Assembly: GCA_903901375.1 (NCBI GenBank)
Contig: CAIUQV010000217.1
Location: 1 to 9,551, forward strand
Direction: 5' to 3'
Length of the DNA: 9,551 nucleotides
Source: an uncultured Ignavibacteriota bacterium
GTDB taxonomy: Bacteria; Bacteroidota; Ignavibacteria; Tepidaquicellales; Tepidaquicellaceae
The notes beneath the pieces were generated by a model. The model searched no databases. It was given only the letters and a program-made list of their open reading frames with translations, and was not told where the DNA came from. Position 1 is the stretch's first letter. The number at the start of each line of letters is the position of its first letter. Positions 1-6,150 of the stretch are shown here, piece after piece. The position numbers were made by a program, and so were the translations under genes.

Positions 1-765
1 TACTGACCCTACAATTATATCAAGTTTTACCTGCACCGGAATCTTTCTTTCATCCTGTGAAATCCAGACTGCAATGTTTTCTGCTTTCTTTATCAATGCT
101 CCTTCTTCAGCAAGCGGCTGAACAATCACGGACCTGAAATCGCCTGCAGGAACGTCAACTGTTTCCTTATCAAGAATTTTAACCTTTAAATCATAACTCT
201 TATCATCATAAAAACTTGTGAGAGTGATGGTCTCGCCTTTATTCATATTCTGAACCGGCATAGTTCTGGCATAGAAAAATGCACTGATAATATCGAGTGA
301 ATATGGGGTTATTGTGTATTCGCCGTCAGGTTTCTTATCACCCTTAACGACTGTAGTAGTTTTCACCTTGTTGTTGGCATTATCGAAAATTGCTACAAAA
401 TCTTTCGAATAGTCGCCTTCTTTTATATGCTGTTCAAACTTCCAGGGAAAAAGTCCTTCTGCGTCGAGATAACATAAATACCTGTCCTGAATTTTGTAAA
501 CCCATTCGAAACTTGAAGCTGAATTAAGTGTGGCATTTATTTCATAACAGTTTCTACCGTTCATTTGAACAAAATTAGGCGAAACTTCAAACACAACAGT
601 TCCTGCAGTTAGAAAACCATAACTTATTTCATATTCCAGTCTTTCACCAAGTCCGAATGCATTCTGTGAGACTTTCCTGAATTCTTTCTTAGTTGAATCC
701 TGTCCGTATGAGATTCCTGCAATAAATACAAATACTACGAGTAGAGCTGCTATTCTGTTTTTCAT
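1..765 (-). CDS. DUF3108 domain-containing exported protein (3' end beyond the window)
   Basis: An open frame runs from the ATG at 765 to the left edge without a stop, giving 255 visible residues. The start MKNRIAALLVVFVFIAGISYGQ is a typical Sec signal peptide, with likely cleavage near residue 21. The mature part reads like DUF3108: an early GERLEYEISYGFLTAG stretch, then ETVDVPAGDFRS, then WISQDERKIPVQVKL and IVGS near the visible end. Members of this family are periplasmic or envelope proteins of unknown function, and only a few C-terminal residues are probably missing here. The gene lies 48 bp downstream of the glycosyltransferase gene on the same strand with no hairpin between them, so it is probably the third gene of an envelope operon. 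No Shine-Dalgarno sequence is evident. Family call by memory of the pattern; exact function unknown. Confidence 0.8.
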   Translation of the reverse strand, partial: MKNRIAALLVVFVFIAGISYGQDSTKKEFRKVSQNAFGLGERLEYEISYGFLTAGTVVFEVSPNFVQMNGRNCYEINATLNSASSFEWVYKIQDRYLCYLDAEGLFPWKFEQHIKEGDYSKDFVAIFDNANNKVKTTTVVKGDKKPDGEYTITPYSLDIISAFFYARTMPVQNMNKGETITLTSFYDDKSYDLKVKILDKETVDVPAGDFRSVIVQPLAEEGALIKKAENIAVWISQDERKIPVQVKLDIIVGSV

Positions 766-813
766 ATTTTAATTTTAATCTTTTACTTTTAACCTAAAAT
801 TATATAAAATGTT

Positions 814-1809
814 TCAAATATTTGAGTGATTTAAAAACTCACTAATCGCGGTATTGATAACTTCATTATCTATTTCTGACATATCATCACCCGATACAGG
901 CGAAATAATTTTAGAATAATTGCTTAATGGTCTCCATCTTACTGAATTCATCGGAGCAGAATTCGGATAGAAACCAATAATGTTTTTATTCAGGGCACCT
1001 GCAATATGAATAGGACCGGTAGAATTAGAAATGAACAGACTGCTTTTATCAATCAATACCATTAATTCTCTTAAAGATATTTCACCCGCTAAATCAATAA
1101 TACTGTCTTTGAATACATCCCTGAAAGACTGAGTAATAGTTTTTTCCTGTAGAATACCTGTAAGAACAATTTTAAAATCCTTATGGCTTTTCAGAATGTA
1201 CTCAGGTATTTTAATCATCTTCTCAAGCCGCAAATCTCTTGCAGACCCCTTGCTTCCGGGATGAATTACAACGAATTTATCGCTGAGATTAAAAGGTACT
1301 TTTTTCTGCAAATTCTTTAATTCTTCATCTGAATAATTAAAGAAGAACTTCTTTTCGAATGAAATATCTTTACCGAGAAAGCTAAGGAGGTTTAAATTAT
1401 AATCTGCTTCGTTTTTTTCTGCGTATTTTCTGTGTTCCTTGATTCTTTGGTTGAATAGAACTGAATACAGGCGGTATGCAGTACCGACTCTGTATTTGAT
1501 GCCGGCTTTATAAAAAGCCATTGCAAGTTCTTTGACAGGAAAAACACTTACAGCAACATCGAACTTGTTTTCTTTCAGGAAAACTTTTAAATTAATATCC
1601 TCAATGGAAAAAACCTTATCGACGTCTTTATAACCGTCAATAAGGTTTTCCAGTTTTCTGCTTATTAAAAAAGATATTCTTGAATTTGGTACGAGTCTTT
1701 TAAACTCATTGATAAGCGGCAGAGTTAGAATAACATCGCCAATCTTGTCAGTTCTTGAGACTAAAACATTTACTTCCTTACGATTCAGAAGTTCACTTAA
1801 TCCCTCCAT
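814..1809 (-). CDS. Glycosyltransferase family 9 (heptosyltransferase-like) protein
   Basis: This 331-aa cytosolic protein has the two-Rossmann-fold (GT-B) layout of GT9, the family of ADP-heptose:LPS heptosyltransferases. The N-terminal motif SRTDKIGDVILTLPLI (residues 18-33) matches the family's acceptor-side GDvvltlP motif. HPGS is at 183-186, STGPIHIAGAL at 263-273, and a conserved GFYPNSAP...RWRPLS segment follows. The usual D in the family's DTGPxHxA motif is S263 here. The length is typical of the family. These enzymes add a sugar to the LPS core or another envelope glycan from a nucleotide-activated donor; the actual donor cannot be told from sequence. The ATG lies 9 bp after the stop of the lipoprotein gene, so the two are almost certainly co-transcribed. 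No signal peptide, as expected. Confidence 0.85.
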   Translation of the reverse strand: MEGLSELLNRKEVNVLVSRTDKIGDVILTLPLINEFKRLVPNSRISFLISRKLENLIDGYKDVDKVFSIEDINLKVFLKENKFDVAVSVFPVKELAMAFYKAGIKYRVGTAYRLYSVLFNQRIKEHRKYAEKNEADYNLNLLSFLGKDISFEKKFFFNYSDEELKNLQKKVPFNLSDKFVVIHPGSKGSARDLRLEKMIKIPEYILKSHKDFKIVLTGILQEKTITQSFRDVFKDSIIDLAGEISLRELMVLIDKSSLFISNSTGPIHIAGALNKNIIGFYPNSAPMNSVRWRPLSNYSKIISPVSGDDMSEIDNEVINTAISEFLNHSNI

Positions 1810-1818
1810 AAGGAAAAG

Positions 1819-2328
1819 CTACTTTTTATCTTTATATGAAAGTACTATATCAGTTGCTTTCTGGTCTGAATTAAAACTCATAAGAAGTTCAACTTCTTTT
1901 CCGGGTTTATTCCATTTAAGCATACCGCCTTTATCGTTAACGAGGTCTTCCATACCTGCTTCGAGTTGATATGCAGCTTTTTTCATTTCATCTTTATAGA
2001 AAGAAGCTATTTCCAGTACCTTTGAAGTTGATGAAAAAGTGACAGTAGTACCTTCCGTCTGATTAACAATTGAACCGACGCATTTTGAACTTGGAGGCTG
2101 AGGTACATCTTTAGGAAAATCTGCCGGTAATCCTGTCTTCATACCAAGTTCATTATCACCTGACTTCTTATCATCCTGTTTGCCGTCTGACTTCTGCTCT
2201 GAAGATTTATTTTCTGTTTTAACTTCAGTATTACCGTCTTTTTTCTCATCGGGTTTTTGTTCGTTCTTACCGCAGCTGTACATAGCAAGAAGAGACAGCG
2301 AAATAAACAGTAAAAGTAACTTTCTCAT
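1819..2328 (-). CDS. Lipoprotein with charged linker, function unknown
   Basis: This 169-aa protein begins with a lipoprotein signal peptide: K/R-rich start, hydrophobic stretch and LLAMYSC, with the acylated cysteine at C19. Residues 20 to about 65 are a low-complexity K/E/D/Q/S linker, probably disordered, that spaces the globular part from the membrane. The C-terminal domain opens with GLPADFPKDVPQPPSSK, a proline-rich entry seen in small lipoproteins of this lineage (from memory), followed by alternating beta and helical segments with no catalytic motif I recognise. The start is well supported: AGGAG lies 5 nt upstream of the ATG, one of the few clear Shine-Dalgarno sites in the window. 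It is the first gene after a terminator hairpin and is followed 9 bp later by the GT9 gene. Confidence 0.8.
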   Translation of the reverse strand: MRKLLLLFISLSLLAMYSCGKNEQKPDEKKDGNTEVKTENKSSEQKSDGKQDDKKSGDNELGMKTGLPADFPKDVPQPPSSKCVGSIVNQTEGTTVTFSSTSKVLEIASFYKDEMKKAAYQLEAGMEDLVNDKGGMLKWNKPGKEVELLMSFNSDQKATDIVLSYKDKK

Positions 2329-2332
2329 ATTT

Positions 2333-2338
2333 TCTCCT
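2333..2338 (-). promoter_or_regulatory. Shine-Dalgarno site of the 169-aa lipoprotein gene
   Basis: On the minus strand the sequence ACAGGAGAAAATATG places AGGAG 5 nt before the ATG. Most other genes here lack such a site, so this gene may be translated efficiently and independently of its upstream neighbour. Confidence 0.65.
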
Positions 2339-2340
2339 GT

Positions 2341-2375
2341 AAAATATAAAAACCCCGCTGAGTATATCAGCGGGG
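2341..2375 (-). terminator. Rho-independent terminator after the 186-aa lipoprotein gene
   Basis: The arms CCCCGCTGA (2353-2361) and TCAGCGGGG (2367-2375) pair perfectly over 9 bp around a 5-nt loop. On the minus strand the hairpin is followed at once by TTTTTATATTTT. It lies 10 bp after the stop codon at 2386 and ends the Rrf2-iscS-iscA-sod-lipoprotein run. The T tract ends only about 12 bp before the next gene's ATG, so that gene either has an overlapping promoter or is fed by readthrough. Confidence 0.85.
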
Positions 2376-2385
2376 CTGATTAATT

Positions 2386-2946
2386 TTAGTTATTGCAGCG
2401 GACTGCTTCGAACCTGCCGGCAATCCAGCTTTTCTTTTCATCTTTAAAACATAATGCTATCTTTCCCTTAACAACATTCTCATCCATATCATCGATAACC
2501 AGTGCCAGATTCCATCCTGCTGTTATCTTTCTCATATCTTCATTTTCGGTAACGTGAAAGTCAGCAGTATAGCCTTCAAGGTTTTTTACAAATGTATCCT
2601 TTAAAACATCGCCTTCTTTCATATTCCCGCCGATTTTGGTTAAATTAAAGCCATTATCATTTTCGATGAAACCGCACTTATTTTTAGGCGTTTTATCGCT
2701 GAAATTAATAACGTTATCATTAGACCCTCTCCATTGTTCAAAATTAACGTAAGCAATGTTAAAGTCCTTACCTTCAATCTTACCTTTTACCGGAGTATCG
2801 GGAATGTCTTTTACAGACAGATTTTCTTTCCAGACGAACTCACCTGTTTTGGAAGTTGTCTGATTTGTGCCTTCATCCTTTTTACCGCAGGAAGAAAACA
2901 CAAGAACCGCTACCAGAATTAAAACTAAATTGAAATATCTATGCAC
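2386..2946 (-). CDS. Lipoprotein of unknown function, downstream of sod
   Basis: This 186-aa protein has a lipoprotein signal peptide (MHRYFNLVLILVAVLVFSSC), with lipidation expected at C20. The residues after it, GKKDEG, contain K-D-E, which resembles the lysine-acidic export signal described for surface lipoproteins of Bacteroidota (inference). The mature part has several short beta-like segments such as KGKIEGKDFNIAYVNF and GKIALCFKDEKKSWIAGRFEAVRCN, and three cysteines besides C20, so a disulfide is possible. I do not recognise the family. The start codon is GTG; no ATG lies close by in frame, and GTG gives a complete signal peptide. The gene begins 11 bp after the sod stop, so it is co-transcribed with sod, and the terminator follows directly after it. 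Confidence 0.75.
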   Translation of the reverse strand: MHRYFNLVLILVAVLVFSSCGKKDEGTNQTTSKTGEFVWKENLSVKDIPDTPVKGKIEGKDFNIAYVNFEQWRGSNDNVINFSDKTPKNKCGFIENDNGFNLTKIGGNMKEGDVLKDTFVKNLEGYTADFHVTENEDMRKITAGWNLALVIDDMDENVVKGKIALCFKDEKKSWIAGRFEAVRCNN

Positions 2947-2957
2947 TTTTATAAAGA

Positions 2958-3713
2958 TTATTTACAATACTTTACAAATCTATCATTTATTCTTCCCCAG
3001 TGCAAGTTATTAATAAAGTTATCAATATACTTTGCTCTTCCTGGACCGTCTTTATGATAGTAAGCGTGTTCGAACACATCGCAAGGAATAAGAGGAATAC
3101 CACCCCAGATTGCACCGTAATGATGTTCGTCTACGAGTACGTTTAATAATCTTCCGCTGTAGAGTTTATCGAAAACGAGTACTCCCCAGCCTGATAATTT
3201 AGCCGACATAGCAGCTGCTTTAAAATCTTCTTTCCATTTTTCAAAGCTGCCGAATTCTTTTACGATAGCTTCCTGAACATCTTTACCTTTTGAAATATCA
3301 CCGTCACCGCCAAGTACTTCCCAGTAAACATCGTGTAAAACTGTTCCGCCGTGGTTCCAGGTTAATCTTCTTTTTAACTCACCAATCTGTGAATAGTTAC
3401 CGTTAGCTTTTGCCCTGTCAGCATTTTCAAGTTCTTTCTCAATGTTGTTTAAGAAAGTAACGTAACCTTTATGGTGTGTGTTGTAGTGCCAGTCGCTGGT
3501 TTCAGGTGACACTACATCTTTTAATAATGTTTTTGCTTCCTCATCTGAGTAAGGTCTTGCATTAAATTTCCATTCATAAGACATTTTTGAAATATCTCCT
3601 TTCGATTTTATATTATTATAATTATTTTTTAAAAAACCGGGTAATACTGAGAATGAGAGTACTCCCAAAGATGAATTCCATAAAAATTTTCTTCGTGTTA
3701 TACTTTTTCCCAT
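2958..3713 (-). CDS. sod: Superoxide dismutase, Fe/Mn family, with Tat-like leader
   Basis: The protein converts superoxide to oxygen and hydrogen peroxide. From the ATG at 3713 it has 251 residues, about 45 more than usual. The excess is an N-terminal leader with a twin-arginine motif (TRRKFL, 6-11) and a hydrophobic stretch to about 28, suggesting Tat export. The catalytic part starts near M44. Expected metal ligands are H76 (WHYNTHH), H127 (GGTVLHDVYW), D212 and H216 (DVFEHAYY); Y84 is the second-shell tyrosine. Leu before H127, Phe instead of Trp in the DVxEHAYY motif, and His near 198 where bacterial enzymes often have Gln all resemble archaeal Fe or cambialistic enzymes, so the metal cannot be assigned. 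A Shine-Dalgarno-like AAGGAG precedes M44, so a 208-aa cytosolic form is possible. It lies between the A-type carrier gene (15 bp upstream) and a lipoprotein gene (11 bp downstream). Confidence 0.93.
   Translation of the reverse strand: MGKSITRRKFLWNSSLGVLSFSVLPGFLKNNYNNIKSKGDISKMSYEWKFNARPYSDEEAKTLLKDVVSPETSDWHYNTHHKGYVTFLNNIEKELENADRAKANGNYSQIGELKRRLTWNHGGTVLHDVYWEVLGGDGDISKGKDVQEAIVKEFGSFEKWKEDFKAAAMSAKLSGWGVLVFDKLYSGRLLNVLVDEHHYGAIWGGIPLIPCDVFEHAYYHKDGPGRAKYIDNFINNLHWGRINDRFVKYCK
3595..3602 (-). promoter_or_regulatory. Internal ribosome binding site in front of sod codon 44
   Basis: On the minus strand AAAGGAGA lies upstream of an in-frame ATG at 3584-3582, with 11 nt between GGAG and the ATG. 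The ATG starts exactly where homology to ordinary cytosolic superoxide dismutases begins (MSYEWKFNARPYS). The upstream start at 3713 has no such site. Either this is the sole real start and the leader is not translated, or both are used. Confidence 0.5.
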
Positions 3714-3728
3714 TTTAAAAATTTAAGT

Positions 3729-4094
3729 TTATGTTCCGAAAGAACTTCCGCAGCCGCAGGTTCTTTTGGCATTTGGATTGTTAAAAACAAACCCTTTACC
3801 TGAAAGGCCGTCTGTATAATCTACTTCAGTACCTGAAAGGTAGAGGAAGCTTTTCATATCAATAAAAACCTGAATACCGTCTTTTTCTATAACAGTATCG
3901 GTAGGTTTGGTTTCACCATCGAAGCCGAGCGAATAAGTAAATCCCGAACAACCGCCGCCTTTCACACCGATTCTGAGACCAAAATTATCGGGAATATTAT
4001 TTTCTTTCATAATTCTTTTAACTTCGCTGACTGCTTTTTCCGTAATGTTAACATCTTCAGTAACACCAGGAACGAATTTTGTTTCTTCTGACAT
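3729..4094 (-). CDS. iscA: A-type iron-sulfur carrier protein (IscA/ErpA/HesB family)
   Basis: This 121-aa cytosolic protein carries the HesB/IscA domain almost end to end. The three conserved cysteines that hold iron or an Fe-S cluster are C49 in KGGGCSGFTY and C113 and C115 in RTCGCGSSF. The GLSGKGFVFNNPNA stretch before the CGCG motif is typical of the family. A-type proteins receive clusters from a scaffold and pass them to target apoproteins. The gene sits 49 bp after the cysteine desulfurase stop and 15 bp before sod, all on the same strand, supporting a shared transcript. Whether it is closer to IscA, ErpA or SufA cannot be decided here, so the symbol is provisional. No clear Shine-Dalgarno sequence precedes the ATG. 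Confidence 0.93.
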   Translation of the reverse strand: MSEETKFVPGVTEDVNITEKAVSEVKRIMKENNIPDNFGLRIGVKGGGCSGFTYSLGFDGETKPTDTVIEKDGIQVFIDMKSFLYLSGTEVDYTDGLSGKGFVFNNPNAKRTCGCGSSFGT

Positions 4095-4143
4095 ATATTT
4101 AATTAGTTTTTGTTTATTTTTGCTTTTAAGAGTTTACAGAAAT

Positions 4144-5289
4144 TTAATTTCTTAGTTTATTCACAACTTCAGTAACTTTGTTAATCACATAATTAATATC
4201 TTCATTCGTTGTTTCTCTTCCTATTCCGAACCTTATGGCAGATTTGACCTGAGATTCAGATTTCCCTATTGCTTTTAACACATGAGACGGCTGTAAAGTT
4301 GCCGAAGAACAGGCACTGCCTGTTGACAGTGCAATATTTTTCAGATTGCTGAGCAACACACCAGATTCAACACCTTCAAAACTGATATTCACATTATTCG
4401 GAAGTCTTTTTTCTTTACTGCCGTTCAGATATGTAAATGAAATTCTGTTTAAAAAGTTCTCTATAAGAATATCACGCTGAACAATTTCTTTCTGAAAATC
4501 TGAGTACATCCTTGAAGAAGCAATCTCCGCAGCCTTTCCGAAACCGACTATTCCGGGAGTGTTCAGAGTACCGCTTCTGAAACCCTGTTCGTGTCCGCCG
4601 CCGTTTATTTGTTCTGCCAGACGTATTTTCTTACTGCTGTTAATGTACAAAGCACCTATACCTTTAGGACCGTATATTTTATGGGCAGAAATACTCATTA
4701 GGTCTATGTTATACTCATTAACGTCAACAGGTATTTTTCCGAATGCCTGAACGGCATCAGTATGAAAAAGAACATTTTTGAATTTACAAATTTGTCCGAT
4801 TTCAGGTATAGGCTGAATGGTGCCGATTTCATTATTTGCCGTCATAACACTCACAAGAATTGTATTACCATCTATAGCCTTTTCAACATCCTCCGGACGA
4901 ACTATACCGTATTCATCGGGTTTTACATATTTTACAGTAACGCCTGAGGCATTCAAACTTTTGCAAACATCAAGGACTGAAGAATGTTCAATTTCAGTAG
5001 TAACAATATTTATGTTTTCTTTGTAGTAGTATTCAACCACACCTTTAAGAGCAAGGTTATTGGATTCAGTGGCACCGCTGGTAAAGACAATATCTTTAGG
5101 TGAGCAATGAATAAGTTCAGAAATCTGTTTCCTTGAATGGTCAATGGCAGCGCTTGCTGCATTACCGAAATGATGTTTAGACGCAGCATTACCGAACTTT
5201 TCACTGAAATATGGAAGCATTGCCTGAACAACTTCTGAATCTGCAGGAGTTGCAGCATTATAATCCATATAAATAAATTTATCAGACAA
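4144..5289 (-). CDS. iscS: Cysteine desulfurase, IscS/NifS type
   Basis: This PLP enzyme takes sulfur from L-cysteine as a persulfide for Fe-S cluster assembly, leaving alanine. The 381 residues include the N-terminal IYMDYNAATP strand, GATESNNLAL (72-81), H102 (EIEHSS), D178 and Q181 (HTDAVQAFGK), the PLP lysine K204 in SAHKIYGPKG, RSGTLN (238-243), and the catalytic cysteine C327 in STGSACSSATLQPSH, which places it in the group I (IscS/NifS) class. It is a little shorter at the C-terminus than E. coli IscS (404 aa). The start used here is a TTG that overlaps the regulator's last 8 bp and preserves the usual IYxDY strand; an ATG at 5268 would begin inside that strand, so TTG is preferred but not proven. 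The overlap suggests translational coupling. Confidence 0.95.
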   Translation of the reverse strand: MSDKFIYMDYNAATPADSEVVQAMLPYFSEKFGNAASKHHFGNAASAAIDHSRKQISELIHCSPKDIVFTSGATESNNLALKGVVEYYYKENINIVTTEIEHSSVLDVCKSLNASGVTVKYVKPDEYGIVRPEDVEKAIDGNTILVSVMTANNEIGTIQPIPEIGQICKFKNVLFHTDAVQAFGKIPVDVNEYNIDLMSISAHKIYGPKGIGALYINSSKKIRLAEQINGGGHEQGFRSGTLNTPGIVGFGKAAEIASSRMYSDFQKEIVQRDILIENFLNRISFTYLNGSKEKRLPNNVNISFEGVESGVLLSNLKNIALSTGSACSSATLQPSHVLKAIGKSESQVKSAIRFGIGRETTNEDINYVINKVTEVVNKLRN

Positions 5290-5680
5290 AGTCGGAAACC
5301 ATTTTAGATTTCAGAATACTTTCAAACTCACTCTGCATTTTGGCAAGAGGATCTTTAATAGTACAGTTATCACTAACATAACAGGCATTTGCGTCATCGT
5401 GCATACATTCAACGATAGAAGTGCTCGATTCAACCAGATTGTACAAATCAAGCAAAGGAATATCAGACAGTTTTTTGAGCAATCTATAACCGCCGTTTAT
5501 ACCCTGAACGGATTCGAGAATATTTTCCTTTTTCAGTTTCTGCATAATTTTAGCGAGCAGGTCGTGAGGAATATTATACTTTTCGGAAATATCCCTTACC
5601 CTGGTAATTTCGTTTTCTGAAACTGAAATATGCCTTAATGCGATTAACGAATACTCTAATTTTTTTGAAAATCTAACCAT
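5282..5680 (-). CDS. Rrf2 family transcriptional regulator, probably Fe-S responsive (IscR-like)
   Basis: This 132-aa protein is an Rrf2-family regulator with an N-terminal winged helix: MVRFSKKLEYSLIALRHIS, recognition-helix region around IPHDLLAKIMQKLKKENILES (37-57) and the wing GINGGYRLLKK (60-70). Three cysteines, C92, C100 and C106, are spaced C-x7-C-x5-C and are positioned to ligate an Fe-S cluster, as in IscR, NsrR or SufR-like members; the spacing differs from E. coli IscR (C-x5-C-x5-C). It is the first gene of the run leading into iscS, iscA and sod, and a 35-bp inverted repeat lies 15 bp before its ATG. The simplest reading is that it autoregulates and controls this operon in response to Fe-S supply or oxidative stress (inference). 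Confidence 0.9.
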   Translation of the reverse strand: MVRFSKKLEYSLIALRHISVSENEITRVRDISEKYNIPHDLLAKIMQKLKKENILESVQGINGGYRLLKKLSDIPLLDLYNLVESSTSIVECMHDDANACYVSDNCTIKDPLAKMQSEFESILKSKMVSDFV

Positions 5681-5695
5681 CTAATTTAATAACAC

Positions 5696-5730
5696 TTGTT
5701 AAACAGGACTAATGTAGTCGTATTTAACAA
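5696..5730 (-). promoter_or_regulatory. Predicted Rrf2/IscR-type operator (35-bp inverted repeat)
   Basis: On the minus strand the left arm TTGTTAAATACGACT and the right arm AGTCCTGTTTAACAA flank a 5-bp centre ACATT; 13 of 15 arm positions are complementary. The core GACT-N5-AGTC matches 12 of 13 positions of the E. coli IscR type 1 core GACTRWWWYAGTC. It lies 16 to 50 bp upstream of the Rrf2 start codon. A weak promoter could overlap it (TTCAAT at 5738-5733, 16-bp spacer, TACATT at 5716-5711), so binding would block transcription. Sequence symmetry is seen directly; the identity of the binding protein is inferred. Confidence 0.7.
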
Positions 5731-5840
5731 CAATTGAATTAAATAATAAATTCCATTATCATTATAAATTAATCAAACAGGAACTCCTCTTGATAAATAA
5801 CCGAATTGCAGATAATACATTAAGGAATATGCTGAACACA

Positions 5841-5917
5841 GGTCAGATACTTGTCAGATACTGGTCAGAGTTGGATTCATATTGGATTCAGATTGAATTG
5901 ATATTGGATTGAAGTAC
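5841..5917. repeat. Degenerate 11-bp tandem array, seven units
   Basis: Read from 5841 in steps of 11, the units are GGTCAGATACT, TGTCAGATACT, GGTCAGAGTTG, GATTCATATTG, GATTCAGATTG, AATTGATATTG and GATTGAAGTAC. The first two differ by one base, units 4 and 5 also differ by one, and unit 3 looks like a bridge between the two subtypes. The period is close to one helical turn. It is intergenic, and there are no unique spacers, so it is not a CRISPR. Origin by slippage or a role in DNA bending or binding is possible. Confidence 0.7.
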
Positions 5918-5958
5918 TATATATTATTGTTTTTATAAATATAATGTAATTGATATTT

Positions 5959-5987
5959 ATAACCTAAATATATGTATTTGAGGTTAT
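5959..5987. repeat. AT-rich imperfect inverted repeat
   Basis: ATAACCT-AAATA and TATTT-G-AGGTTAT form a 7-bp plus 5-bp stem with one bulged G and a 4-nt TATG loop. A TTTT tract follows on the plus strand, but no plus-strand gene precedes it, so calling it a terminator is not justified. Its role is unknown. Confidence 0.35.
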
Positions 5988-6060
5988 TTTCAAACTTTTT
6001 AAATATAATTACATTTAATTTATTTATCAAGAGAAAAACATATTTTGATCTAAATACAAT

Positions 6061-6092
6061 AAAAAAGCAGATGCAGTTAAATGCACCTGCTT
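6061..6092 (-). terminator. Rho-independent terminator after the T9SS-tail gene
   Basis: On the minus strand AAGCAGGTGCA and TGCATCTGCTT pair over 11 positions (one G-T wobble) around a 6-nt loop, ending in TTTTTT. The corresponding plus-strand hairpin would have an A-C mismatch, so the minus strand is the likely direction. It lies about 120 bp after the stop codon at 6211. Confidence 0.75.
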
Positions 6093-6150
6093 AATTGAGA
6101 AAAATTAATTACCCGTTGCATAAACATCATATTTCATCTGTATTAACTAA

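Noticed and set aside
1709..1969. 86-aa plus-strand frame spanning the GT9 and lipoprotein junction
   Set aside because: Antisense to two supported genes and without recognisable motifs.
5010..5258. 82-aa minus-strand frame inside the cysteine desulfurase gene
   Set aside because: It overlaps a well-supported gene in another frame and has no family features.
5829..5912. 27-codon plus-strand reading frame as a gene
   Set aside because: Nearly all of it is the 11-bp tandem array, and the peptide has no recognisable features; kept only as a low-interest finding.
5841..5917. CRISPR array
   Set aside because: Units are 11 bp, directly adjacent and without spacers, and no cas gene is near.
5959..5987. 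Plus-strand terminator
   Set aside because: The stem is AT-rich and bulged, and no plus-strand gene lies upstream of it.
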